Source of the DNA: a virus
Strand: one strand, 5' to 3'
Length of the DNA stretch: 64,000 bases
Virus record (IMG/VR): IMGVR_UViG_3300032334_002236
Location: 22,914-86,913 of that record
The position numbers and the translations under genes were made by a program. Positions 35,121 through 43,166 of this stretch are shown here, one piece after another (the first letter of the stretch is position 1; each line of letters begins with the position of its first letter). A model generated the notes under the pieces. That model made no database searches, was not told where the DNA came from, and saw nothing but the letters and a program-made list of their open reading frames with translations.

Positions 35121-36334
35121 TACTTTCTGAACACAGGTTTACTGAACACACTGCGGCCCAACGTGACACTGCCAGTGCCTGGCAGCACATATCCACCACC
35201 GATAGGTGTTTTCCTGGTCTTGGTTTTTCCCAGGTTCTTCTGTGCCAGAGCCTGTTGGTTTATGTTATTCTGATATATCTCTCCAGACTGGCTCATGTAG
35301 GCATCAGCAGTCATCTGGGTACGCAGTGCGATGTCATTGTTTTGTATCAGTGCTGCATCAGTATCTCTCTGGCTATAAGGTTCCGTGCCCGTTTGGCTAT
35401 TGATCACTGATGTCTTATTTGTACCAGTCAATTGGCTGTTGATAGCCATACGCTGTTCTACCAATCCCTGCCGTTGGAATTTTGTATTCTGTATCTGATC
35501 ATTAAGAACTTGTTTCTTGTATGCATCAGTGGTCCTGACATATTCCGATGTGAGCGATGTTATCTGATCATCTAACAGGCTTATCTGCTTGTTTACCTGC
35601 TGGCGTTTCAGTTGGCTTGTGCCCTGGTTGCTGTCATATAATTGTGCTGTGCTATAAGCCACAGTGCCGCTCTGATTATTCTGTTTGGTTGTCAGGTGTT
35701 CCAGCATGTCTTTCTGGTTCCAATAAGATTTTATGTTCATGTCATCTGGTAATCTGGGAGGTGACTGTGCCAGATCTTGTATCTTTTCCTGCAACAAGCT
35801 GCTGGCTCCAGATGACAGCAGATCACTTGTGGGATTAACGAATCCCTTGTCGCCGTTTATTCCAGCGCCATTCTGCCAGGCATATTTTCGTGGCTGTACC
35901 AGATTGGTGAATTTCTCAGCGGTCATATTCAAAGCCAGCGCACAACCACGCAACTGGCTGTCCACATTGAACAACGAACCATCATTCAACAGGCTGATGA
36001 AATTACTGACCCAACACAACAGCGTCAGTGGATCTTTGAGATCAGGAACCTGTTGCGGTTCTATCCCTGTATTGTCTGCCATATATCTGCTGACCAATGC
36101 CACTTGCAGGGCATTTATATCTGTTATCCTCAAGTAATAGGCACACAGTTTTTCACTGGTATTATTACCCAGTTGTGCTGCATCAATGAACAATGTAGCC
36201 AGGGCTGCTATGCCCTGTTCGGCTCTGAGATAAACTGCATAGCCCCCATTGGTGCCTGATGCATATTTGTCATTTGCATTGTACAGCAAGTTGCCTGGAT
36301 TGTTGAGGTTAATACTAAGTGTCTTGTCTGCCAT
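35120..36334 (-). CDS. Baseplate-associated structural protein (P5-like N-terminus)
   Basis: 404 residues. The N-terminal 90 residues (NLNNPGNLLYNANDKYA, GGYAVYLRAEQGIAALATLF, EKLCAYYLRI) resemble the 'structural protein P5' type domain of phage virions, where Asn-Pro-Gly-Asn and a Gly-Tyr-Ala-Val-Tyr strand recur. The central and C-terminal parts are helical and Gln-rich (RQQVNKQISLLDDQITSLTS), likely coiled coil, ending in a basic tail. It starts 1 nt after the gp5 stop codon, so it is probably coupled to gp5 and belongs to the hub or spike periphery. Muralytic activity cannot be claimed. Confidence 0.6.
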   Translation of the reverse strand: MADKTLSINLNNPGNLLYNANDKYASGTNGGYAVYLRAEQGIAALATLFIDAAQLGNNTSEKLCAYYLRITDINALQVALVSRYMADNTGIEPQQVPDLKDPLTLLCWVSNFISLLNDGSLFNVDSQLRGCALALNMTAEKFTNLVQPRKYAWQNGAGINGDKGFVNPTSDLLSSGASSLLQEKIQDLAQSPPRLPDDMNIKSYWNQKDMLEHLTTKQNNQSGTVAYSTAQLYDSNQGTSQLKRQQVNKQISLLDDQITSLTSEYVRTTDAYKKQVLNDQIQNTKFQRQGLVEQRMAINSQLTGTNKTSVINSQTGTEPYSQRDTDAALIQNNDIALRTQMTADAYMSQSGEIYQNNINQQALAQKNLGKTKTRKTPIGGGYVLPGTGSVTLGRSVFSKPVFRK

Positions 36335-36335
36335 A

Positions 36336-37952
36336 TTATACCACCATTATGATTCCAGTTCCAGTTCCCAGTGTGCCGCCACCAGCGATGCCTGTGCCGC
36401 TGGGTGAAATAGTTCCCTGGTTATTGGTAGTGAGTCCAGTGATGAAACCAGGATCGTTAGTGTTGGCACCAGTGATGATACCAGTATTGGTATTAGTATT
36501 AGTATTGGTATTAGTATTAGTATTGGTATTAGTATTGGTGCTACTGCTGGATTGTTGCAATTGGTTTAAGTTTGCCATGCCACCACCAAAATTGTTCTGT
36601 GCGCTATATGAATTAGTACTAATGGGGGTACTGCCAGCTGAACCTTCGAAACCTTCATTGGGATTGAAACTATAATCAGCTGGACCACCACCGTTGTCCA
36701 GATGGTAGGGCCAGGGTTCGTGCCTGGGCATGTAGATGGGTAATTTGGCAACAGGTGCTGGTTCAGCATCTTGCTCTCCGCCACTGTTGATCAAGACCAA
36801 TGCACCAACGATGACCACGACACCATGTCCATAGATGTTTATCATGTCTGCACTGTTAAGCCATACTTCACCGCCTTTGAGATGTAATCCTGCTTCTGCG
36901 GTGATCTTGGTGTTCTCATGGCTCAGGCTGGTGATCTGGTTGCTTTCGCTGCGTATGTACTGGCGGCTTTCTATATCGATGGTGTCTGCTTTGAGACGGA
37001 AGCTGCGACCCACATCTATGAACATGTCTCGCATGGCTGTGATCTTGATGTCGCGTTGGCTGTACACATACACGTCACCTTCCTTGTCTATCTCCACCCA
37101 GGCTTTGCCGTTGTGATTGATGATATAGATGAACTCCTTGTCCTCCTCATCATGCATGAGGATGGTGTGTCCAGCAGTGCTGCGCAATCTCAGCCTGCGA
37201 TTTTCACCTTCTATGTTACCGTCATCCATGACGAAGGTGTGGCCACCCTTGCGCTCAGGATAATAGATCTTGAGAGTGCCATGTTTATCATCGTAGGGCT
37301 CTATCACTGGGTCTCGGTCCACAGGCATACCTGGTGTACTGATACCGAACACCCTGCTGGGGCTTTCACGGAATGCAGTGCTGGTACCAGGATTACGATG
37401 ATCATCCTGATCTATACCCTGTTTCTTATAAGCCTTTTGCTGATAATCCAGAGGAGTCTGTGCCTTTGTATAGAAATTGGTGTAAGCATCAGGACTCTGC
37501 TCCTTGTCATTCCATTCTTTCACAGGATCTTTACCGCCCACGATGTCATGGCTTATGCCAGGCATCATGTGCATGCTGGGCCAGTCTGGCACACAACCTA
37601 TCCAATAACCCCTGCTGGGATCACCGTTGACAAATATGCACATGACGTTCACACCCACATCAGGGCTAGCGAACCATAAACCGCTGCTCTGTGGTTCAGT
37701 TTTCCTGCTGTCGAATGGCGGTGTCACTGTGTAAAAAGGACTGAGATAATCCACAGTCTTCCAGGAAGCATCGTCCGCAGGATCGCCACCTAGTTCTGGT
37801 ATGTAAACCTGGACACGACCGCTACGTTTGCGATCCACATTGGCTTTGACTGAACCGATATAGGGTCCAGGACTGATGCGAATGCCATCTGCGCTTTCAT
37901 GAACGGTGTGACCTAAGGGTTTTTTACTGTCGGTAATATCTAGATTAGGCAT
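36336..37952 (-). CDS. gp5: Baseplate spike/hub protein gp5-like, no lysozyme domain seen
   Basis: 538 residues. Residues about 28-140 form the OB-fold (GPYIGSVKANVDRKRSGRVQ, VYIPELGG, WFASPDVGVNVMCIFVNGDP, GYWIGCVPD). Residues about 235-375 form the beta-helical spike (GHTILMHDEEDKEFIYIINH, GDVYVYSQRDIKITA, LHLKGGEVWLNSADMINIYG), as in gp5/VgrG. T4 gp5 has a lysozyme domain between these parts; here about 95 residues rich in charged and Gly/Pro residues take its place and no Glu-Asp-Thr lysozyme signature is visible. Residues about 470-490 are an Asn-Thr repeat. The C-terminal Gly/Thr tail is unlike T4. The start has TGGAA upstream. Confidence 0.85.
   Translation of the reverse strand: MPNLDITDSKKPLGHTVHESADGIRISPGPYIGSVKANVDRKRSGRVQVYIPELGGDPADDASWKTVDYLSPFYTVTPPFDSRKTEPQSSGLWFASPDVGVNVMCIFVNGDPSRGYWIGCVPDWPSMHMMPGISHDIVGGKDPVKEWNDKEQSPDAYTNFYTKAQTPLDYQQKAYKKQGIDQDDHRNPGTSTAFRESPSRVFGISTPGMPVDRDPVIEPYDDKHGTLKIYYPERKGGHTFVMDDGNIEGENRRLRLRSTAGHTILMHDEEDKEFIYIINHNGKAWVEIDKEGDVYVYSQRDIKITAMRDMFIDVGRSFRLKADTIDIESRQYIRSESNQITSLSHENTKITAEAGLHLKGGEVWLNSADMINIYGHGVVVIVGALVLINSGGEQDAEPAPVAKLPIYMPRHEPWPYHLDNGGGPADYSFNPNEGFEGSAGSTPISTNSYSAQNNFGGGMANLNQLQQSSSSTNTNTNTNTNTNTNTNTNTGIITGANTNDPGFITGLTTNNQGTISPSGTGIAGGGTLGTGTGIIMVV
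36486..36539 (-). repeat. Asn-Thr coding hexamer repeat in gp5
   Basis: Nine tandem hexamers ATTGGT/ATTAGT on the plus strand, coding for alternating Asn and Thr near residues 470-490 of the gp5-like protein. The two hexamer variants alternate irregularly, which shows some drift since expansion. Confidence 0.9.
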
Positions 37953-37967
37953 ATCTGGTTTCCATCT

Positions 37968-39848
37968 TTACATAGGTGAATTTTGATTGAATTGTCCAAA
38001 GTCGGGCAAGGATACCTTGCCTGTGTTACCAGCGTTACCACCTGTGGTACCTGTAGCATCAGTTATATTACTATCTCTTTTGCCAGTCTGGCTACCAGCG
38101 TTGCCACCTGTGGTTCCAGTGGCATCAGTTATATTACTATCTCTTTGCCCGGACTGCTGGGTCTTCTGCGTGGTGGTATCATCCTGGTTTGTGTTGCGTA
38201 TCATGCGTAATAACTGCGTAAAGCTGCCGTTGCGGAAACTGGACTTGACACTGATGATCTTATAAACACCTTGTATGAAGCTGGCGTCACCTACGTCAAA
38301 TAATCCGTCGTCCTGATAATCGGTTTTAGGAGCGCGGCTGCGGATAAAAACGAATTGATCACTACTGGTAAAATCTATTGTATCTTTCAAGTTGATATTG
38401 TTGCCGCTGACAAAGTCTGGATCTCCCACTATCTGTATCTCCAATGTGACCATGTCCACATTATGATCATACACATATTGCATGATGTCGTCCACACTCA
38501 TGCGAGCGATATTATCGGTCATGGGTCCAGTGTTCTGGCGATTGGCCAACCCACGTGCAGGAATCATCTTCCTGTCCAGTTGCAAGGGATTCTTTGTTGT
38601 GCCATTGATGTCTGGTTCTTCTGGTTGTTGGCCTTCCTTGATGGGACCGATGGTGTTACTGTCCTGGGCATTATAGTTGGCATGTGATGCATTCCTGGCT
38701 GTCCAGAATGCTGTCTTGAAATCCATGTCTAGTCTCAGTATGTCCCGGTTAAGACCAGTATACAGGTAATCATAGACTCGCACACAGTCATCTATGGTGA
38801 CTTTTTTAGTGGTTATGTGCGGTGGACTGATGCCTTTGACAGGATAGGTCACCACTTTATAGGTGAATACTTTCTGCCAGTCATTGCGTTTCCTGTCCCA
38901 CTTAACGAACTGGGTGTCCACATTGATCTTCCACAATGTCATTTCTTTGCCGCCCACCTGGTCTTTCATGTAACTGCTATAGCCGATGATGGTGTTGATG
39001 AAATCGGTGATCTTGGTACCTGATGCCACACGGAATACGTTGTTTTTTATCTCCAGCGGCAGGAATCCTTTCTGCATCTGCTGCCAAGCTCCAGCATTCT
39101 TGGCATCTGGCACACTGAATGTCTGGAACTGTTTGCGGTTATCAGTAGATACTTTGGCGCCTGCTATCTCACCGGGCAGCTCTATAAGATAAGTGTTAGC
39201 CTGTTCCACTTTCTGTAATTTGGTTTGCATCTCTTGTTCGGCCAGGTTCAGAGTGTCTTTGAGGCTCTTGACCATTTGCGAGTTGGGACCTGACAATATG
39301 TGTTGTACGGTGGTACCTTGCAATTCCAAGCCGAACGGTATGAGATTTTCTGCTGGATTAAGTGCATAATGGCTTGTGGGGATAGCTCTACAACTATAGA
39401 CGCTGCTGCCATTGAGTATCTTCATCTGGACGCCAGTCATGGTAAATGGTACCACTTTACTAGTGATCACACCAGTGGGGTTGCCATCATCTGTATATCC
39501 CAGCCACTGGATCTTCATGGCGAAAAAACAACTGTTCCACTGGGCGCCAGGGTTAAGCCTAGCATGTGTCTTTAATATCTGTGCAAGGAATCGATTAGTG
39601 TAGGGTTCAGTGACATCGAATGTGAAATTGACCACATCTGTGTTCCTACCCCTGGCAGTGAGACCCACCAAGCTGCTCATCTCCAAGTTATCGATATGCA
39701 GGTCCAAAGGAAAATCCGCACTGCGGTTGCCGCCCACACCGCTGTCAGCTATGAGCAACTCTGAGCCTTGCAGTTCATTAGCCTTACAGGCCCACATCTC
39801 TAACCTGTAAGCATAGTTGACATAGTTGTGTAATGTATTAGTGGCCAT
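37968..39848 (-). CDS. Baseplate hub-like structural protein (possible gp27 analogue)
   Basis: 626 residues, predicted mixed alpha/beta with no catalytic signature. Motifs include VNYAYRLEMWACKANELQGS, DFPLDLHIDNLEMSS, NFTFDVTEPYTNRFLAQI and, in the C-terminal third, RMSVDDIMQYVYDHNVDMVT, LEIQIVGDPDFVSG and FIQGVYKIISVKSSFRNGSF, the last like tail hub proteins of the gp27/VgrG class. It lies between gp53 and gp5, which suits a hub ring holding the spike, but sequence identity to gp27 is not evident. The C-terminal 60 residues contain a 22-residue tandem repeat. The ribosome binding site GGAGG overlaps the end of gp53. Confidence 0.6.
   Translation of the reverse strand: MATNTLHNYVNYAYRLEMWACKANELQGSELLIADSGVGGNRSADFPLDLHIDNLEMSSLVGLTARGRNTDVVNFTFDVTEPYTNRFLAQILKTHARLNPGAQWNSCFFAMKIQWLGYTDDGNPTGVITSKVVPFTMTGVQMKILNGSSVYSCRAIPTSHYALNPAENLIPFGLELQGTTVQHILSGPNSQMVKSLKDTLNLAEQEMQTKLQKVEQANTYLIELPGEIAGAKVSTDNRKQFQTFSVPDAKNAGAWQQMQKGFLPLEIKNNVFRVASGTKITDFINTIIGYSSYMKDQVGGKEMTLWKINVDTQFVKWDRKRNDWQKVFTYKVVTYPVKGISPPHITTKKVTIDDCVRVYDYLYTGLNRDILRLDMDFKTAFWTARNASHANYNAQDSNTIGPIKEGQQPEEPDINGTTKNPLQLDRKMIPARGLANRQNTGPMTDNIARMSVDDIMQYVYDHNVDMVTLEIQIVGDPDFVSGNNINLKDTIDFTSSDQFVFIRSRAPKTDYQDDGLFDVGDASFIQGVYKIISVKSSFRNGSFTQLLRMIRNTNQDDTTTQKTQQSGQRDSNITDATGTTGGNAGSQTGKRDSNITDATGTTGGNAGNTGKVSLPDFGQFNQNSPM
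38028..38159 (-). repeat. 66-bp tandem duplication in hub-like gene
   Basis: Two copies (38028-38093 and 38094-38159) coding for RDSNITDATGTTGGNAG plus a short linker. The first about 54 bp of the second copy match closely, with substitutions mostly at third positions; the remainder has diverged. Confidence 0.85.
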
Positions 39849-39851
39849 GCA

Positions 39852-40154
39852 TCAACCTCCCAGCGCGGTACGAAGATATTTGCCTTGGGGCAGGTATATG
39901 ACAGTGCCAGCATTGTGATCCCAGATGGGATCCTTTATGATATCAGGATTACGTACTGAAAACACCCACCATAGCCCACTGGTACCATACAGATCATAAG
40001 CCATGAGATCTGGTCTCAGATCATAAGTGGGGCTGATGGCTATCAGGACGTCATCTGCTCTCGCAGGCACATCCCTCATGGTCATGATGTCCAGGAAACG
40101 ATTCTGTAACAGGGCGGTGGTGTAATAAGGACTGCTGATGCTGTACTCTACCAT
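39852..40154 (-). CDS. gp53: Baseplate wedge protein gp53-like
   Basis: 100 residues. The core YDLRPDLMAYDLYGTSGLWW followed by VFSVRNPDIIKDPIWDHNAG and TVIYLPQ is the characteristic signature of gp53 wedge proteins, in which a compact LysM-like domain is seen. gp53 links neighbouring wedges in the inner baseplate. The length is shorter than T4 gp53 (196 residues) but typical of environmental T4-like phages as I recall them. The start overlaps the stop of the preceding tail-tube cap gene (TAATG), so the two are coupled. Confidence 0.75.
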   Translation of the reverse strand: MVEYSISSPYYTTALLQNRFLDIMTMRDVPARADDVLIAISPTYDLRPDLMAYDLYGTSGLWWVFSVRNPDIIKDPIWDHNAGTVIYLPQGKYLRTALGG

Positions 40155-41164
40155 TAGATGAATCCTTGTCCTATCAGACCACCTTGTGCTAATTTTTCCA
40201 AGCTGTAGCTGTTGGTTATCTTATTTCTGCTGTATACTGGCATCATGCTGGCACTGATGGAGCACAGCGTGGGCACACGCTGATGGTTGCCTCCCACAGT
40301 GCAACTGATATAATCCACATCTGCAGGTAGTGTCATCTCATAGTTAGTCACAACCACCGGCACGTTCTCAAAAACCACTGGGCCATGGCCCGTGAGGAAG
40401 AATATAGGTGGCGGTGTGCCGCGCAGGCTGTCCTGACCATAAAACATCTTGGTGCTCATCCTGAGGAACCAGATCACGCCAGCCACATATGCAGCACTAG
40501 CTTCGCTACTAGCTGAGAATTCACCAGTGACGTTGATGGATTCCACGCTGCTGTTCTGATAACTGACAACACCATAAGGAGTATGGGTCAGTTTTTGTAC
40601 GTCATAGGTGGCACGATGGCTGCTGGTAACCGTTGGAGTATAAGGCCATAGTATGCCACCAGTGGCAGCAAGAGCACTGGCCACACCTTTGGTGAACTTG
40701 CCAGTGTTATCTTTGAGATATACACGATCATCTATGTTACCATATCTGCGATCCAGGTTGGCATTATTATCCACTAGTTTCTGATAAGGATCAGCACCAT
40801 TAGGTAACCCGCTGTTGACCAGGCGTTGCTGCTTGAGGTCGCGGTTGGGTTCCAACTGGCTGCTGGTGCCCTGGATATAATCGGTATTAGTGGTGGTGTA
40901 TATGACGCTGGTGCTGCTGGCCTGGCTTCCACTAGCAGATATCTTGGCTAATGTCTGGGTGGCATAATTCTGAGCTGGTAATTTATAACCACTGAATCCA
41001 GGAAGCTGCCCCTGTGTGTTATAATTGCTCAACGATGCGGTACCAGCAGGTCGTGTGCCAGTGTAACTGCTTTGGCGTTGGGAGCCGAAAGCTTCGGTGA
41101 TGTTCTGCTGGTTGGCCGCTGGCAAACGAGCATAGTGTTGGTTTGGGTCTGATATTTTTGTCAT
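40154..41164 (-). CDS. Baseplate tail-tube cap/initiator (gp48/gp54-like)
   Basis: 336 residues. After a low-complexity N-terminus come GILWPYTPTVTSSHRATYDV, NSSVESINVTGEFSASSEAS, WFLRMSTKMFYGQDSLRGTP, FLTGHGPVVFENVPVVVTNY and TLPADVDYIS. These are the tube-like beta-barrel motifs of the proteins that sit on top of the hub and start tail-tube growth (gp54 and gp48 in T4, which are related to tail tube gp19). Which of the two it is cannot be decided. It is the first gene of the minus-strand baseplate operon, with AGAAGG before the ATG and a late box at 41180-41187. Confidence 0.75.
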   Translation of the reverse strand: MTKISDPNQHYARLPAANQQNITEAFGSQRQSSYTGTRPAGTASLSNYNTQGQLPGFSGYKLPAQNYATQTLAKISASGSQASSTSVIYTTTNTDYIQGTSSQLEPNRDLKQQRLVNSGLPNGADPYQKLVDNNANLDRRYGNIDDRVYLKDNTGKFTKGVASALAATGGILWPYTPTVTSSHRATYDVQKLTHTPYGVVSYQNSSVESINVTGEFSASSEASAAYVAGVIWFLRMSTKMFYGQDSLRGTPPPIFFLTGHGPVVFENVPVVVTNYEMTLPADVDYISCTVGGNHQRVPTLCSISASMMPVYSRNKITNSYSLEKLAQGGLIGQGFI

Positions 41165-41179
41165 GTGCCTTCTGAATTA

Positions 41180-41187
41180 TATTTATT
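41180..41187 (-). promoter_or_regulatory. Late promoter box, first gene of baseplate operon
   Basis: AATAAATA, 15 nt before the ATG at 41164, with AGAAGG in between. It overlaps the -35 region of the opposing gp55 promoter. Confidence 0.65.
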
Positions 41188-41210
41188 CTTTAGTAAACTG
41201 GCTATATAAT
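41182..41210 (+). promoter_or_regulatory. Sigma70-like promoter of gp55, leaderless
   Basis: TATAAT at 41205-41210 with a weak -35 (TTTATT, 41182-41187) at 17-nt spacing. The ATG at 41217 is only 6 nt after the -10 box, where transcription is expected to begin. No Shine-Dalgarno sequence. Confidence 0.6.
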
Positions 41211-41216
41211 AGTGTC

Positions 41217-42098
41217 ATGACAAATGTAACCCCACCCACCCTCCCTACCAAACGCACCCCATATCTAACCAACAAAGACTTGTTGAGGCAGATCCATCTC
41301 AGTAAGAACAGCTATTGCAGTTATCTGGTCCCTGAAGATAACCAGTATGATATCATACTGCCCAGTCTCAGTAAGGTAAACCAGAGGACAGTGGCAGAAG
41401 CCAAACGCAATCGCGCAGACCGGATCGCCAAGAGAGCTTGGGAAGCCAGCCAATTGACTGGTGTCAAGACCAAATTGGACCAACACACCATTGATTGGCA
41501 CAAGGTACCCAAGACTGATGTGGTATTCCGTATCATCTGTTGGGATCATATACCGCTGGCACCAGGACGTAAGAAGAATCCCAAGATTACTGCAGACCAT
41601 CATGTCAAGGTCAATTTTCCTCCTTTCCAGCATTATCGGTTTAATGATCAGGACGAGCTGGTGTGTGTGGGCAAGAGCCACTGGCAGGGTGGATTACAGA
41701 ACGGACATTTCAGCAAAGATCACGGCAAGATGACTCCTGCCCTGGCTCGCATGTTTATCAAGCTGTGTGAGCGTTATGGCAGCAAGGGTAACTGGCGCGG
41801 TTACACCTATAATGACGAGATGCGTAGCCAAGCATTATTGCAACTGAGCCAAGTGGGACTCCAATTCGATGAGAGTAAATCTAATAATCCTTTTGCTTAT
41901 TATACTGCAACTATCACTAACAGTTTCACTCGCGTCCTCAACGTGGAAAAACGAAACCAACACCTACGAGATGATATCTTGGAAATGAACAACCTGAATC
42001 CTTCTTATTCTCGTCAGACTGATAATGCCATCAAGGCAGCAGAAGCAACGACCGCTGCTGTGGCTATCACGGCTGCTGCTGACACTCCCAAAGTATAA
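41217..42098 (+). CDS. gp55: Late-transcription sigma factor gp55-like
   Basis: 293 residues from ATG 41217. The C-terminal half carries the gp55 core: GSKGNWRGYTYNDEMRSQAL, then LQFDESKSNNPFAYYTATI and NSFTRVLNVEKRNQHLRDDI, matching sigma region 2 of T4 gp55, which binds core polymerase and recognises TATAAATA. The N-terminal about 170 residues (KRNRADRIAKRAWEAS, VFRIICWDHIPLAPGRKKN) extend beyond T4 gp55 (185 residues) and are unassigned. An upstream in-frame ATG at 41163 exists, but TATAAT at 41205-41210 ends 6 nt before 41217 and there is no Shine-Dalgarno site, so a leaderless start at 41217 is preferred. Confidence 0.85.
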   Translation: MTNVTPPTLPTKRTPYLTNKDLLRQIHLSKNSYCSYLVPEDNQYDIILPSLSKVNQRTVAEAKRNRADRIAKRAWEASQLTGVKTKLDQHTIDWHKVPKTDVVFRIICWDHIPLAPGRKKNPKITADHHVKVNFPPFQHYRFNDQDELVCVGKSHWQGGLQNGHFSKDHGKMTPALARMFIKLCERYGSKGNWRGYTYNDEMRSQALLQLSQVGLQFDESKSNNPFAYYTATITNSFTRVLNVEKRNQHLRDDILEMNNLNPSYSRQTDNAIKAAEATTAAVAITAAADTPKV

Positions 42099-42100
42099 GA

Positions 42101-42129
42101 TAGACTTTCCATCAACAAGATAGTATATT
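42101..42129 (+). promoter_or_regulatory. Sigma70-like promoter of gp47, leaderless
   Basis: TATATT at 42124-42129, with TAGACT 17 nt upstream (42101-42106). The ATG at 42136 follows the -10 box by 6 nt and no ribosome binding site is present. Confidence 0.5.
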
Positions 42130-42135
42130 GGATAC

Positions 42136-43149
42136 ATGGCAAATTTATTCAAACGTGCGGCTGTGTTCACGGACCTTCATCTGGGTAACAAGAGCAACAG
42201 CCATCAGTTCCTGACCGATTGTGAAAATTATATCACATGGTTCCTGGATGTGGTCCAGACCAGGCAATGTGATTGCGTGATCTTCTTGGGTGATTTCCAT
42301 CACAATCGCAACAACATCAACATCCAGACCATGGATGCCAGTTTGAAGATACTGCAACAGCTGGACGATCTTGGCATGCCAGTGTATTTCATCACTGGTA
42401 ACCACGACCTATATCACAAAGACAAGCGCACAGTCAGCAGTGTCAAATATATACATAAATTCCAAAACATACAACTGATCAACGATCAGATCACCACAGG
42501 TGATGTCACGTTCGTGCCCTGGCTCATAGGTGAGGAATACAAGAACATGAAGCGTGTGAAGAGCCAGTATGTCATGGGACATTTCGAGCTGCCACATTTC
42601 AAGATGAATGCCATGGTGGAGATGCCAGATCATGGCGAGCTTAATTCCAGAGATTTTGACAATGTGGGCTTGGTGTTCTCAGGACACTTCCACAAGCGCC
42701 AGAAAAAGAGCAACATCCATTATATCGGTAATGCTTTTGCACACAATTATGCAGATGCATGGGACGATGATCGTGGTTGCATGGTACTGGAATGGGGTTC
42801 GGAACCAGAATACCTGAACTGGCCTGGTGCTCCCAGATATCGCACACTCACGCTGGCACAGATGTTGGATCAACCAGATGTACACCTGGATCATCGCACA
42901 CATGCTCGTGTACAGTTGGATATCAGCATCAGCTATGAGGAAGCCACGTTCATTAAAGAAGAGATGCAAAAGAATTATAATGTGCGTGAACTCAGCTTGA
43001 TCCAACACAAGAATGAGACTCTGTTGGAAACTGGCATACAGGATGTCATGTTCGAGAGCGTGGATCAGATTGTCATGAGCCAGATACAGAACTTAGACAC
43101 CAAACATTATGATCAGCACCTGCTGATGGAAATTTACAATAGCTTGTGA
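42136..43149 (+). CDS. gp47: Recombination endonuclease subunit gp47 (Mre11/SbcD-like)
   Basis: 337 residues. The metallophosphoesterase motifs occur in order: FTDLHLG (about 11-17), GDFHHNRNN (about 52-60), GNHD (about 91-94) and GHFHKRQ (about 180). With gp46 it forms the ATP-dependent nuclease that resects DNA ends for recombination-dependent replication and host DNA degradation. It lies 37 nt after gp55 and 17 nt before gp46. There is no ribosome binding site; a TATATT box ends 6 nt before the ATG. Confidence 0.95.
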   Translation: MANLFKRAAVFTDLHLGNKSNSHQFLTDCENYITWFLDVVQTRQCDCVIFLGDFHHNRNNINIQTMDASLKILQQLDDLGMPVYFITGNHDLYHKDKRTVSSVKYIHKFQNIQLINDQITTGDVTFVPWLIGEEYKNMKRVKSQYVMGHFELPHFKMNAMVEMPDHGELNSRDFDNVGLVFSGHFHKRQKKSNIHYIGNAFAHNYADAWDDDRGCMVLEWGSEPEYLNWPGAPRYRTLTLAQMLDQPDVHLDHRTHARVQLDISISYEEATFIKEEMQKNYNVRELSLIQHKNETLLETGIQDVMFESVDQIVMSQIQNLDTKHYDQHLLMEIYNSL

Positions 43150-43161
43150 TGGGTGTATAAT
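43133..43161 (+). promoter_or_regulatory. Strong sigma70-like promoter of gp46, leaderless
   Basis: TTTACA (43133-43138), 17-nt spacer and TATAAT (43156-43161), close to full consensus. The ATG at 43167 begins 5 nt after the -10 box. The -35 box lies inside the end of gp47. Confidence 0.75.
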
Positions 43162-43166
43162 AAATC

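Noticed and set aside
41163-41216. Upstream ATG at 41163 for gp55
   Set aside because: The extra 18 residues cover the TATAAT box and the opposing late promoter; the downstream ATG fits the pattern of the next three genes.
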